From Streptomyces ferrugineus (lineage in GTDB: Bacteria; Actinomycetota; Actinomycetes; Streptomycetales; Streptomycetaceae): a stretch of DNA of 64,000 nucleotides. Below, in pieces: positions 16,814 to 25,672 of this stretch (the stretch's first letter is position 1; each line of letters opens with the position of its first letter). The stretch is from positions 1,302,001 through 1,366,000 of the forward strand of contig NZ_CP063373.1 in the NCBI RefSeq assembly GCF_015160855.1, written 5' to 3'. Below the pieces are notes generated by a model. It did no database searches. It saw only the letters and a program-made list of their open reading frames with translations, and had not been told where the DNA came from. The position numbers and the translations under genes were made by a program.

Positions 16814-18406
16814 ATGACCAGACCCGTGAGCAACTCCGGGAGATCGCTCAACTCCCTCAGCAGACTGTGGATTTGGCCCGTCGCCGTGGCGCTCGTCGCC
16901 GCCGTCCTCGGCCCTGGCGCACAGGCCGGAGCGGACTCCGATCGCTCCGGCCTGCCGGAGGCCGTGGACGCCATCCTGGGCGACGCGCGGATGGAGGGCG
17001 GCGTGGCGAGCGTCGTGATCGCGGACGCCGGCACCGGTGAACTCCTCTACCAGCACCTTCCGTCGACCCGGCTGATGCCCGCCTCCAACACCAAGCTCGC
17101 CACCTCGGCCGCCGCGATGGAGGTCCTCGGCCCGCGGTACCGGTTCCGCACCGATGTGCTGGCCACGGGGCGGCGGTACGGCTCCGTGCTCCGCGGCGAT
17201 CTGTATCTGCGGGGCACCGGGGATCCGACCCTGCTCGCCGCCGACTACGACCGGCTCGCCGCGCGCCTCGCCGCGTCGGGGATCCGGCGCGTGGCGGGGC
17301 GGCTGATCGCCGACGACACCCGCTTCGACGACCGGCGCCTCGGCCGCTCCTGGGCCGCCGACGACGAGTCCTCCTACTACTCCGCGCAGATCAGCGCGCT
17401 GAGCGTGGCGCCGGACACCGACTACGACACCGGGACGGTGATCGTGACGGTGCGGCCGGGGGAGTCGGCGGGGGACCGGCCCGCCGTGACCGTCACCCCC
17501 GGCACCGGCTACGTCGACCTCGACGTGACCGCCACGACCGTCGCCGCCGGCGGGGCGAACGACCTCACCGTCGAACGCGAGCACGGCACGAACACCATCG
17601 TCGTCAGCGGTACGACCCCCGCCGGCGGCGCCGGCGCCAAGGAGTGGGTCACCGTGTGGGAACCCACCGGATACGCCGCCACCGTCTTCCGGGACGCCCT
17701 CGCGGACCACGGCGTGAAGGTCACCGGACCGACCCGCCTGGGACACCCGACTCCCGCCACCGCACGGCAGTTGGCCTCGCACGACTCCATGCCGCTCAAG
17801 GACCTGCTCGTCCCGTTCATGAAGCTGTCCAACAACATGCACGCCGAGATCCTCACCAAAGCCATGGGACACAAGGTCTCGGGAGAGGGGAGCTGGGGCG
17901 CCGGGCTCGCCGCGATCGGCGGCTACCTCAAGGGCATCGGCGTCGACACCGGCACGGTGCGGCAGGTCGACGGCTCGGGCCTCTCGCGGATGGACAACTT
18001 CCCGGCCGGGCAACTCGTCAAGCTGCTCCTCGCCGTGCGCGCCGAGCCCTGGTACGCCGACTGGTACCGCTCCCTGCCCGTCGCCTGCGACCCGGACCGG
18101 TTCGTCGGGGGCACGCTGCGCTCGCGGATGTGCGGTACGACCGCCGCGCTCAACGCCCGTGCCAAGACCGGGTCATTGACGGGAGCGTCGGCCCTGTCCG
18201 GGTTTGTCACGGACGCCGGGGGACGTGAACTCGTCTACGGCATCGTCCTCAACAACTATCTGGCCTCGTCGGTGAAGCCGTTGGAGGACGCGATCGTGGT
18301 GACGCTGGCCAAGTCGACCGCGGAGGCGGCCGGTTCGGTGTCGGTGCGCAGGGGTGGGGCGCGTGCCGACATTGAGTGCAGTTGGCGCAAGCCGGATATC
18401 TGTTGA
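16814..18406 (+). CDS. dacB: D-alanyl-D-alanine carboxypeptidase / endopeptidase (PBP4, S13 family)
   Basis: A 530-residue penicillin-binding protein. The N-terminal signal or anchor is about 19-39 (IWPVAVALVAAVLGPGAQA). The three active-site motifs are S91-NTK94 (MPASNTKLAT), SNN at 339-341 (MKLSNNMHAE) and KTG at 451-453 (ARAKTGSLTG). The roughly 230-residue insert between the first two motifs is typical of class C low-mass PBPs of the S13 family. It trims the terminal D-Ala from stem peptides or cuts cross-links in the cell wall. A C-terminal extension (about 500-530) ends in Cys. The gene is monocistronic by appearance and is followed directly by the structured element at 18434-18783. Confidence 0.93.
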   Translation: MTRPVSNSGRSLNSLSRLWIWPVAVALVAAVLGPGAQAGADSDRSGLPEAVDAILGDARMEGGVASVVIADAGTGELLYQHLPSTRLMPASNTKLATSAAAMEVLGPRYRFRTDVLATGRRYGSVLRGDLYLRGTGDPTLLAADYDRLAARLAASGIRRVAGRLIADDTRFDDRRLGRSWAADDESSYYSAQISALSVAPDTDYDTGTVIVTVRPGESAGDRPAVTVTPGTGYVDLDVTATTVAAGGANDLTVEREHGTNTIVVSGTTPAGGAGAKEWVTVWEPTGYAATVFRDALADHGVKVTGPTRLGHPTPATARQLASHDSMPLKDLLVPFMKLSNNMHAEILTKAMGHKVSGEGSWGAGLAAIGGYLKGIGVDTGTVRQVDGSGLSRMDNFPAGQLVKLLLAVRAEPWYADWYRSLPVACDPDRFVGGTLRSRMCGTTAALNARAKTGSLTGASALSGFVTDAGGRELVYGIVLNNYLASSVKPLEDAIVVTLAKSTAEAAGSVSVRRGGARADIECSWRKPDIC

Positions 18407-18433
18407 TTGCGCACAGTGAGCGCGTGAATACGC

Positions 18434-18568
18434 TAATCTGACGCCGTGACGCACCCTTTGGGTGCGTCCTCCCTTCACTCCGGGTCCCGTCCCCTCGGGA
18501 CCCGGCCCGACGAGAGCGGTCCCGGGGCCGTGACTGGCCGCCTCACGTCGAAGGGAGGACGCCCCAGC
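18434..18568 (+). ncRNA. Structured leader upstream of a 37-codon ORF
   Basis: After a possible -10 TAATCT (18434-18439) come two tight perfect hairpins. The first is GACGCACCC/GGGTGCGTC (18448-18468, 9 bp, TTT loop). The second is CGGGTCCCG/CGGGACCCG (18481-18504, 9 bp, 6-nt loop). A GC-rich stretch with a GGCC...GGCC pair and an AAGGGAGG ribosome site (18551-18558) follow. This is far more structure than the neighbouring intergenic regions show. I do not recognise an Rfam family. It may be a regulatory 5' leader or the 5' half of a stand-alone small RNA. Confidence 0.45.
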
Positions 18569-18682
18569 ATGTGCCGTCACGAGGAGCGGAAACCGACTCT
18601 CGTCATGCGGCTGATCCGGCTCTTGCCGGAGGGGGCTGCGAAGCACGCGAGGAGGTGGCTGCTCTGGTGGCTGACCAGGTAG
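18569..18682 (+). CDS. Possible 37-residue basic, Trp-rich peptide
   Basis: ATG 18569 to TAG 18680-18682, preceded by AAGGGAGG about 10 nt upstream. The peptide starts MCRHEERKPTLVMRLIRLL and ends ARRWLLWWLTR. It has a strong positive charge, an amphipathic middle and three tryptophans among the last eight residues. A hairpin follows the stop immediately. It could be a regulatory leader peptide, a membrane-active peptide of type I toxin style, or chance. No downstream gene on this strand would need an attenuator. The frame stays open upstream to 18446, but the structured hairpins make that start unlikely. Confidence 0.35.
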   Translation: MCRHEERKPTLVMRLIRLLPEGAAKHARRWLLWWLTR

Positions 18683-18716
18683 TCGGATATCCCCACACGG
18701 ATTGGGGACATCCGAC
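18682..18716. terminator. Hairpin directly after the 37-codon ORF
   Basis: Stem GTCGGAT + CCCC (18682-18694) with GGGG + ATCCGAC (18704-18716), a 2x2 internal loop and a 9-nt loop. It has no T-tract. It begins on the last base of the stop codon. Confidence 0.5.
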
Positions 18717-18757
18717 ACGCTCCTGTCGAGCTTGGGCATCCGCCTGGGAAAAGCATC

Positions 18758-18783
18758 CCGCTCGGAGTGACCGCTCCGAGCGG
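18758..18783. terminator. Perfect 10-bp hairpin between micro-ORF and LacI gene
   Basis: CCGCTCGGAG (18758-18767) with its complement at 18774-18783 and a 6-nt loop. It sits between converging transcripts and may end either one. Confidence 0.55.
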
Positions 18784-18857
18784 AGCCCAGCACGGCGCCC
18801 GCCCTCGCCCCAAGTACAGCACACCAACCCCCCACCCAGCACCCGATCACCCACACT

Positions 18858-19868
18858 TCACGCCCCCGCCCGCCGCCCCGTACTCCCCCTCTCCGTCAAC
18901 CTCGGCGCCAGCAGAGTCACCCCCGGCACCCCCTCCCCGCCCAGCTTCCCCACCAGCAGTTCCACCGCCCGCGCCGCCACCTCCGCGGCCGGCAGCGCGA
19001 CGGACGTCACCGGCACCCGCACCGACTCGGCCAGCTCATCCGGGCAAATCGCGGTGACCGACAGATCGACCGGCACCCGCAGCCCCAGCCCCTCGAAGGC
19101 GTCGATCAGGGGCTCCAGGATCGCCTCGTTGTGGACGACGAGCCCCGTCAATCCAGGGTGCTCCCGCAGCAGTTGCCCGGCGACCGCATGTGCCGCCGCG
19201 GGCGACGCCTCGCACGGATGTACGGCGGAGGTGAGCCGCTCCCGATCGGCGGCCGTCGTGAAGCCCCGCACCACCCGCTGGGCGAACGCCGTCCCCCGTA
19301 CGTACACCTCCGGCGGCGACCCCACCAGCGCCACCACCCGGTGCCCGAGCCGCACCAGATGCTCCACGCACCGCTCGCCCGCCGCCTCGAAGTCGAGGTC
19401 GACGCAGGTCAGACCCGCCGGATCCGCAGGGAAGCCGATCAGCACCGACGGCCGGTCCAGGCTGCGCAGCAGGGGCAGCCGCGGATCGTGCAACTGCACG
19501 TCCATCACGATCAGCCCGTCCGCCGACGCCGTCTCCGTGATTCGCCGCAGCCCCTCCTCGCTCTCCTCCTGGGTCAGCAGCAGCACGTCATGGCCGTGGC
19601 GCCGGGCGGTCGTCACCACCGACACCGCGAACCGCATCGCCACCCGTACGTCGATGCCGGCCCGCAACGGCACCACCAGCGCCAGCACGTTCGACATGCG
19701 GCCGGTCGGCGTGCGGGCGCCGGCGTGCGGGCGGTAGCCCAGGGTGCGGATGGACTCCGCCACGCGGCGCCGGGTCTCCTCGGAGATCGGGCGCTTGCCG
19801 CTCAGCGCGTACGACACCGTGCTGGGGGAGACCCCGGCGTGCCGCGCCACATCCGTGATCCTCACCAT
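18858..19868 (-). CDS. LacI-family regulator of the alpha-xylosidase gene
   Basis: A 336-residue repressor-type regulator. The N-terminal helix-turn-helix is ITDVARHAGVSPSTVSYALS (about 4-23), with the hinge helix near residues 50-56. The rest is a periplasmic-binding-like sugar sensor domain (VLALVVPLRAGIDVRVA ... GLIVMDVQ ... GFPAD ... CVDLDFEAAGE). Its ATG overlaps the stop of the xylosidase gene by one base (TGATG), so the two genes form one operon and the regulator probably controls itself. A perfect 16-bp palindrome upstream of the operon (22171-22186) is the likely operator. The natural inducer is likely a xyloglucan- or isoprimeverose-type sugar, by inference from the enzyme. Confidence 0.92.
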   Translation of the reverse strand: MVRITDVARHAGVSPSTVSYALSGKRPISEETRRRVAESIRTLGYRPHAGARTPTGRMSNVLALVVPLRAGIDVRVAMRFAVSVVTTARRHGHDVLLLTQEESEEGLRRITETASADGLIVMDVQLHDPRLPLLRSLDRPSVLIGFPADPAGLTCVDLDFEAAGERCVEHLVRLGHRVVALVGSPPEVYVRGTAFAQRVVRGFTTAADRERLTSAVHPCEASPAAAHAVAGQLLREHPGLTGLVVHNEAILEPLIDAFEGLGLRVPVDLSVTAICPDELAESVRVPVTSVALPAAEVAARAVELLVGKLGGEGVPGVTLLAPRLTERGSTGRRAGA

Positions 19869-22120
19869 CAGGCCGGCTCCAATGTCAGCAGCCCCGTCCC
19901 GGCCGCCGCCCGCACCTCCCGGTCACCCGCCGCCAGCCCCCAGGGCCCGGCCGGGTCACTGCACGAGGCCCGCAGCGCGTCCCCTTCGCGTACGACCGTG
20001 AAGGCCACCTCCCCGACCCGCACCACCCGCCGCTCGCCCCGCTCCAGCCCGAACACCCGCAGGGTCACCCCGTCGGCGTGCTCGTAGTCGGGCCGGTCGG
20101 CCACCGCTCCCACCGGGATCACCGCACCCGGCCGGACCAGCAGCGGCACGCTGCGGAAGCCGTGCCGCTCGCGCACCCAGCGCGGGCCGGTCACCGTCCG
20201 TCCGGTCAGATAGTGGGTCCAGGTGCCCTCGGGGACGTAGTAGGTCACCTCCCCCTCGTCGCTGAAGACGGGCGCCACCAGCAGGTCGGGGCCGAGCATG
20301 TACTGCCGCTCCAGATGCGCGCACCCGGGGTCGTCCGGGAACTCGAGGACCATCGCCCGCATCATCGGCACGCCCTCGGCGTGGGCGGTGCGGGCCGCCT
20401 CGTACAGATAGGGCATCAGGCGCAGCTTCAGCCGGGTGAAGTGGCGGGCCACGTCCACCGACTCCTCGTCGATCAGCCAGGGGACGCGGTACGACGACGA
20501 TCCGTGCAGCCGGCTGTGGGACGACAGCAGGCCGAAGGCCAGCCAGCGTTTGAAGAGCGCCGGCGACGGGGTGCCCTCGAAGCCGCCGATGTCATGGCTC
20601 CAGTACCCGAAGCCCGACAGGCCGAGCGACAGACCTCCCCGCAGGGACTCCGCCATCGACTCGTACGTCGCCTCGCAGTCGCCGCCCCAGTGGACCGGGA
20701 ACCTCTGACTGCCCGTCGTCGCCGAGCGGCCGAAGACCACCGCCTCCTGCTCGCCGCGGTGCTTGCGCAGCACATCGAAGACGGTGCGGTTGTAGAGGTA
20801 GGTGTAGTAGTTGTGCATCCGCTCCGGGTCGGAGCCGTCGGACCAGGTCACATCGAGCGGCACCCGCTCGCCGAAGTCGGTCTTGAAGCAGTCGACGCCC
20901 TGGGCGAGCAGCGCCTCCAGCTTCGCCGCGTACCAGTCGCGGGCGGCGGGGGAGGTGAAGTCGACCAGGGCCATGCCGGGTTGCCACATGTCCCACTGCC
21001 AGACGCCGCCGTCCGGCCGTCTCAGCAGATGACCCAGCGCCCGGCCCTCCGCGAACAGCGGTGAGCGTTGGGCGATGTAGGGGTTGATCCAGACGCTCAC
21101 CCGCAGGCCCTTCGCCTTCAGCCGGGCCAGCATCCCCTCCGGGTCGGGGAACACCCGCGGGTCCCACCGGAAGTCGCACCAGTGGAACTCGCGCATCCAG
21201 AAGCAGTCGAAGTGGAAGACGGAGAGGGGGAGTTCGCGCTCCCGCATGCCGTCCACGAAGGACGTCACCGTCTCCTCGTCGTACGACGTCGTGAAGGACG
21301 TCGACAGCCACAGGCCGAAGGACCAGGCGGGCGGCAGGGCGGGGCGGCCGGTCAGGGCCGTGTACCTGCGCAGGATGTCCTTCGGGGTCGGGCCGTGGAT
21401 GACGTAGTACGTCAACTCCTGTGTCTCCGCGCTGAACTGCGCCCTCGACACCACCTCCGAGGCCACCTCGAAGGAGACCTTGCCCGGGTGGTCCACGAAG
21501 ACGCCGTAGCCCGCGTCCGTCAGGAAGAACGGCACGTTCTTGTACGCCTGCTCGCTGCAGGTGCCGCCGTCGGACTGCCAGACGTCGACGACCTGCCCGT
21601 TCCTGACCAGCGGGCCGAAGCGCTCGCCGAGGCCGTACACGGAGGTGCCGACCCGCAGGTCGAGCTGCTCGCGCAGATAGTGCGCCCCGGTGGCGTCCCG
21701 CATGATGCCCATGCTCTTCGGGCCGCTGGCGGTGAGGGTGCGGCCGCCGGCGAGGAAGTCGACCTGCCAGGGGCCGGTGCGCGCGAACCGGACCGACAGC
21801 GCGCCCGAGGTGAGGGTCACGTGCTCGTCGTCGGACGAGATCCGGGGGTCGGTCCCCGCCGACTCGGCGAGCTCGAACTCGGGGCCGCGCGGGGCCCCTC
21901 CCGCGAAGTGCGTCAGGGTCAGGCCGATGACGTCGGGCATCGGCGTGTGCGCCCTGATCGTCACGACCGGTCCCGTCATCAGGTCGCCCCGCGAGCGGAT
22001 CGGCCGGGTCGGAGCATGGATCTCCAGGGCGCCGTCCTGCTCGATGACGTCGAGGACCTCGGCGGGGTGGGCCGCGGTGACGCCCTCGCGCAACAACCAG
22101 TAGCCGTCGGTGAACTTCAT
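19868..22120 (-). CDS. Alpha-xylosidase, glycoside hydrolase family 31 (YicI-like)
   Basis: A 750-residue enzyme without signal peptide, so cytoplasmic. The nucleophile is D415 in KTDFGER and the acid/base is D481 in WGGDCEATY. Both positions are within one residue of those known for E. coli YicI (416 and 482), which argues for alpha-xylosidase rather than alpha-glucosidase. Other family signatures are FHFDCFWMREFHWCDF, GYWSHDIGGFEG and SHSRLHG. It releases alpha-xylose from short xyloglucan oligomers such as isoprimeverose after import. It is the first gene of a two-gene operon with the LacI regulator. No transporter is encoded next to it. Confidence 0.92.
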   Translation of the reverse strand: MKFTDGYWLLREGVTAAHPAEVLDVIEQDGALEIHAPTRPIRSRGDLMTGPVVTIRAHTPMPDVIGLTLTHFAGGAPRGPEFELAESAGTDPRISSDDEHVTLTSGALSVRFARTGPWQVDFLAGGRTLTASGPKSMGIMRDATGAHYLREQLDLRVGTSVYGLGERFGPLVRNGQVVDVWQSDGGTCSEQAYKNVPFFLTDAGYGVFVDHPGKVSFEVASEVVSRAQFSAETQELTYYVIHGPTPKDILRRYTALTGRPALPPAWSFGLWLSTSFTTSYDEETVTSFVDGMRERELPLSVFHFDCFWMREFHWCDFRWDPRVFPDPEGMLARLKAKGLRVSVWINPYIAQRSPLFAEGRALGHLLRRPDGGVWQWDMWQPGMALVDFTSPAARDWYAAKLEALLAQGVDCFKTDFGERVPLDVTWSDGSDPERMHNYYTYLYNRTVFDVLRKHRGEQEAVVFGRSATTGSQRFPVHWGGDCEATYESMAESLRGGLSLGLSGFGYWSHDIGGFEGTPSPALFKRWLAFGLLSSHSRLHGSSSYRVPWLIDEESVDVARHFTRLKLRLMPYLYEAARTAHAEGVPMMRAMVLEFPDDPGCAHLERQYMLGPDLLVAPVFSDEGEVTYYVPEGTWTHYLTGRTVTGPRWVRERHGFRSVPLLVRPGAVIPVGAVADRPDYEHADGVTLRVFGLERGERRVVRVGEVAFTVVREGDALRASCSDPAGPWGLAAGDREVRAAAGTGLLTLEPA

Positions 22121-22170
22121 GTGGGGTCCTTATGGGAGGTCCCTGTGGGGGTGTCGAAGTGGGGCGGGCT

Positions 22171-22186
22171 GTCGAAGCGCTTCGAC
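22171..22186. promoter_or_regulatory. Perfect 16-bp LacI-type operator
   Basis: GTCGAAGCGCTTCGAC is a perfect palindrome with the central CG typical of LacI-family operators. It lies 51 bp upstream of the xylosidase start and 61 bp upstream of the divergent P450 start, so it could govern both. A half copy, GTCGAAGT, occurs at 22153-22160. Confidence 0.8.
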
Positions 22187-22246
22187 GGGCGAAGGTATGT
22201 GCGACCCAGGGGTGAGTCAATGGGGCGGGGCGGGAAGGGGGGAGCC

Positions 22247-23632
22247 ATGACAACGACGACGACGGCCGCCCAGGCGCCGATCGTGACGGGGAGCCCGCTG
22301 CTCGGATCGATGAGCGACCTGCTGAACGACCCCCTCGCCGCATATCTGCGGGCCCGCCGCGACCACGGCGACGTGGTGCGCTTCCGGGCCGGTCCGCCGG
22401 GACTGCGGTCCGACCTCTACGCGGTGTTCTCGGCCGAGGGCGCACAGCAGGTGCTGGCGACCCGGGCCGCCGACTTCCGCAAGGACAACGTCTTCTACGA
22501 GGAACTGCGCCAGTCGGTCGGCAACGGACTGCTCACCAGCCAGGACGAGACCTACCTCCGCCAACGACGGCTGATCCAGCCGCTGTTCACCCGGCAGCGG
22601 GTCAACGGCTATGCGTCCCAGGTGGGGACGGAGGCGGCCGCGCTGGCCGCCGCGTGGCGTGCGGCCTCGGAGGGGCCCGAAGCGGGCGGGGCCGTTGAAC
22701 TCGTCGGCGAGATGCACCGGTTCGCGCTTCTCGTCATCGGCCGCATCCTGTTCGGGACGGATGTGAAGAAGGCGTTCGAGGTGATCGAGCGCACCATGCC
22801 GCCGCTCCAGGAGTACTCCCTCAAGCGCGGTTTCTCCCCGCTCAGGACGCCGCGCACCTGGCCCACCCCCGCCAACCGCCGCGCCGCCCGCCTCCAGTCG
22901 GAGCTGTTCGCGCTGTGCGACGCGATCATCGACAGCCGCCGGGACCGCGACGACCGGGACGACCTGGTCACCCTCCTCGTGCACGCCGAGAGCGCCGAGG
23001 ACGGCAGCCTCGACGCCGACGAACTGCGCGAGCAGGTACTGATCTTCCTGCTCGCCGGCCACGAGACCACCGCCACCGCACTCGCCTTCGCCCTGCACCT
23101 CCTCGCCCGGCACCCCGAGGAACAGCGCCGCGTCCAGGACGAGGTGGACCGGGTGCTCGGCGGGCCCGGCGGGCGGGCGCCCACGGCCGCGGACATGGTG
23201 GAGCTGCCGTATCTGACGATGGTGGTCAAGGAGGCGATGCGGCTGTATCCGTCCGCGCCCGTGGTCGGCCGCCGTGTCGTCGCTGACGCGGAGATAGCGG
23301 GGATACGGATACCTGCCGGCGCCGATGTCCTCGTCAGCCCCTGGGTCACTCAGCGTCACCCCGACTACTGGCCGGATGCGGAGCGCTTCGACCCCACGCG
23401 CTTCACGCCGGAGGCGGAGGCGGGGCGGCCGCGGTACGCGTGGTTTCCCTTCGGGGGCGGGCCGCGGGCCTGCATAGGGCAGCATCTGTCCATGCTGGAG
23501 TCGGTGCTCGGGCTGGCGGTGCTGCTGCGGGAGTTCACGTTCGAGGACGCGGGGGTGGGGGAGGTGCCGCTGGGGGCGGGGGTGACGCTGATGGCGAAGG
23601 GGCCGGCGTGGGCCCGGATCACGACCCGCTAG
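22247..23632 (+). CDS. Cytochrome P450 monooxygenase
   Basis: A 461-residue soluble P450. The oxygen-binding I helix is LLAGHETTATA (A270 on), the K-helix ExxR is E329-R332 (KEAMR), and the heme loop is FPFGGGPRACIG with the ligand Cys409. ATG 22247 is chosen because GGGAAGGGGGGAG ends just before it; the frame is open far upstream. The length, AGHETT motif and FGGGPRACIG resemble the eukaryote-like CYP102/CYP4-type bacterial P450s with fatty-acid or terpene substrates, but substrate is not readable. No ferredoxin or reductase gene is adjacent. It ends 14 bp inside the convergent MFS gene. Confidence 0.93.
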   Translation: MTTTTTAAQAPIVTGSPLLGSMSDLLNDPLAAYLRARRDHGDVVRFRAGPPGLRSDLYAVFSAEGAQQVLATRAADFRKDNVFYEELRQSVGNGLLTSQDETYLRQRRLIQPLFTRQRVNGYASQVGTEAAALAAAWRAASEGPEAGGAVELVGEMHRFALLVIGRILFGTDVKKAFEVIERTMPPLQEYSLKRGFSPLRTPRTWPTPANRRAARLQSELFALCDAIIDSRRDRDDRDDLVTLLVHAESAEDGSLDADELREQVLIFLLAGHETTATALAFALHLLARHPEEQRRVQDEVDRVLGGPGGRAPTAADMVELPYLTMVVKEAMRLYPSAPVVGRRVVADAEIAGIRIPAGADVLVSPWVTQRHPDYWPDAERFDPTRFTPEAEAGRPRYAWFPFGGGPRACIGQHLSMLESVLGLAVLLREFTFEDAGVGEVPLGAGVTLMAKGPAWARITTR

Positions 23633-24932
23633 ACATTGACTCAGCCCCGCGACCCTGACGGGGCGCTGCTGCGAGGGAGATGAGCAGCGCCGCCGCCGCT
23701 GCCGTGACCGGTACTCCGAAACCGGCCGCCGACGTGACGTGCTCCACCACCCACCCTCCCACCGCGCTGCCGCCCGCGATGCCCCCCAGCAACGCCGTCA
23801 CCGCGAGGGTCATGCCCTCGTTGAGGCGGCCCTCCGGGGTGCGCCGCTGGACCAGGGTCATATTGGTGATCATGGTCGGGGCGGTGGCCATCCCGGCGAT
23901 CAGCAGGGCGGCGGCCAGCAGTGCGAGCGAACCGGTGAGGGTCGCGGCGAGCAGGGGCAGCGTCAGCAGCGCGGTCATCGCGGCGATGCACCAGGGGTAG
24001 CGGTCCTCGGCCCGGCCGGTGAACCCGATCCGGCCGTACAGCAGGCCCGCCGCACAGGACCCGGCCGCCTGGAGCGCGAGCACCGCACCGGCCGCCGTAC
24101 GGTGCCCCGTCGCGTCGGCGAACGCGAGCGTGACGACCTCCGTGGACCCGAACACGGCACCCATGGCGAGGCAGACGGCGAGCAGCGGGAGGGTGCCGGG
24201 GGCGCGCAGCGGTGCCGGTGCGGCCGTGTCGGCCGTACGGCCCCGGGGCGGTGGCTCCGTCGACCGCTGGGCCGCGAAGGCCAGTACGCCCGTCACCAGC
24301 AGGACCACCCCGACCAGCGTGCCCGCCTCCGGGAAGAACGTCCCGCACAGGAAGGCCGCGAGCACCGGGCCCAGCATGAAGCACAGTTCGTCGGCGGCCT
24401 GCTCGAAGGAGTTGGCGGTGTGCAGGGAATCGGCGTCGCCGTCGAGCAGATGAGCCCAGCGGGCGCGGGACATGCCGCCGGTGTTGGGGGTGGTCGCGGT
24501 GGCGGCGTACGCGGCGAACAGGGTCCAGGCCGGGGCGTCGTAGCGCACGCACAGCAGCAGCGCGAGGCTGCCCAGTGCCGCGAAGAGCGTGGCGGGTACG
24601 GCGACGCGGGCCTGGCCGTACCGGTCGACGAGCCGTGCGGTCCAGGGGGCGACCAGCGCGGTCGCCGCGAGGCCGGTCGCGGTGACGGCGCCGGCGAGGG
24701 CGTACGACCCCCGGGTGCCGGCGATCATCACGATCGCGCTCACGCTGAACATGCCCATCGGCAGGCGGGCGATCAGGTTCGCGAGGCTGAAGGCCCGGGT
24801 GCCGGGGCGGGCGAAGAGCCGGCGGTACGGGCCGGGCGGGCGGTGCCGCCGCCGGGGGCCGAGGTCGACGGCGATGAGGGTGTCGGCGGTGACGGTGAGC
24901 AGGGGAGGTCGCTTGGTGGGCTGTTGCGGCAT
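23619..24932 (-). CDS. MFS transporter
   Basis: A 437-residue major facilitator protein with about twelve hydrophobic segments, starting near residue 45 (AFSLANLIARLPMGMFSVSAIVMIA). A loop 2-3 motif A-like element is ARLVDRYGQARV. The 35-residue Arg/Pro-rich cytoplasmic start precedes helix 1. A broad-range efflux role is likely because no catabolic genes are linked, but the substrate is unknown. ATG 24932 has GGAGG-like AGGTGG downstream on the template only, so the start is moderately sure. The last 14 bp overlap the end of the P450 gene tail to tail. Confidence 0.88.
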   Translation of the reverse strand: MPQQPTKRPPLLTVTADTLIAVDLGPRRRHRPPGPYRRLFARPGTRAFSLANLIARLPMGMFSVSAIVMIAGTRGSYALAGAVTATGLAATALVAPWTARLVDRYGQARVAVPATLFAALGSLALLLCVRYDAPAWTLFAAYAATATTPNTGGMSRARWAHLLDGDADSLHTANSFEQAADELCFMLGPVLAAFLCGTFFPEAGTLVGVVLLVTGVLAFAAQRSTEPPPRGRTADTAAPAPLRAPGTLPLLAVCLAMGAVFGSTEVVTLAFADATGHRTAAGAVLALQAAGSCAAGLLYGRIGFTGRAEDRYPWCIAAMTALLTLPLLAATLTGSLALLAAALLIAGMATAPTMITNMTLVQRRTPEGRLNEGMTLAVTALLGGIAGGSAVGGWVVEHVTSAAGFGVPVTAAAAALLISLAAAPRQGRGAESMSSGS

Positions 24933-25078
24933 GGATCCACCGTCGCCGGAAGGCGATCAAGGAGTCCAACACCTGTTCGGAGCGGATTCACGCATCCGGG
25001 TTGTCAATGCGGGCGATGAGTTTCGCAGGCGTGCCGGGTCTATGGATGTGAGGTCGCCGAGCACTGGAGGAGAACGAC

Positions 25079-25654
25079 ATGACCGCCACCTACACCTTCG
25101 ACGTCTTCACCAGCCTCGACGGCTACGGCGCCGCCGGCGGCGACTGGACCGGCTACTGGGGCAAGCAGGGCCCCGAACTGCTCGACCGGCGCCTCGCGCT
25201 GTACGGCGCGGAGCAGCGCATGGTCTTCGGGGCCAACACGTTCCGGGCGTTCCAGCGGATGCTGGCCTCGAGCACCGAGGAGTCCGACGTGCGTGACCCA
25301 TGGGTCACCCGGATGAGGAACCTGCCGACAACGGTGGTGTCGACGACGCTTCAGGGCCCTCTGGAGTGGCCGGACGCGACGGTCGTGAGCGGTGACGCCG
25401 TCGACGTCGTCGCCCGGCTCAAGGAGGAGTCCGGGGTGCCGTTGCGCTCGCACGGCTGCCTGTCGATGAACCGGGCGCTGATGGCCGCTGGCCTGGTCGA
25501 CCTCGTGCAGGTGACGCTCTTCCCCGTCATCACCGGTCGGACCGGGCTGGACCCGGTCTTCCGTGGCGCGCCCGACTTCGATCTGGAGCTGCTCGAGAGC
25601 CGGACTCTCGACGGTCGTATCCAGGAGCTCATCTACCGGCCCACCCTCCACTGA
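25079..25654 (+). CDS. Dihydrofolate-reductase-like (RibD C-terminal domain) protein
   Basis: A 191-residue protein with the RibD_C / DHFR fold: TFDVFTSLDGYGA at the N-terminus, MVFGANTFRAF, LPTTVVSTTL, LRSHGCLSMNRALMAAGLVD (the GS.. nucleotide-binding turn) and VTLFPVITGRTGLDPVF at the end. Such YyaP/YwjB-like proteins are common in Streptomyces and have no settled substrate; a true DHFR role is unlikely. ATG 25079 follows GGAGAACGAC. It is divergent from the MFS gene and followed by a LysR gene 17 bp later. Confidence 0.85.
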   Translation: MTATYTFDVFTSLDGYGAAGGDWTGYWGKQGPELLDRRLALYGAEQRMVFGANTFRAFQRMLASSTEESDVRDPWVTRMRNLPTTVVSTTLQGPLEWPDATVVSGDAVDVVARLKEESGVPLRSHGCLSMNRALMAAGLVDLVQVTLFPVITGRTGLDPVFRGAPDFDLELLESRTLDGRIQELIYRPTLH

Positions 25655-25659
25655 GCCAG

Positions 25660-25672
25660 TAGATTCGCCGCA
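25660..25672 (+). promoter_or_regulatory. Possible -10 for a leaderless LysR mRNA
   Basis: TAGATT (25660-25665) lies 6 nt before the LysR ATG and no ribosome site is present. This is the pattern of a leaderless transcript. The -35 would fall inside the end of the RibD_C gene and is not obvious. Confidence 0.45.
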
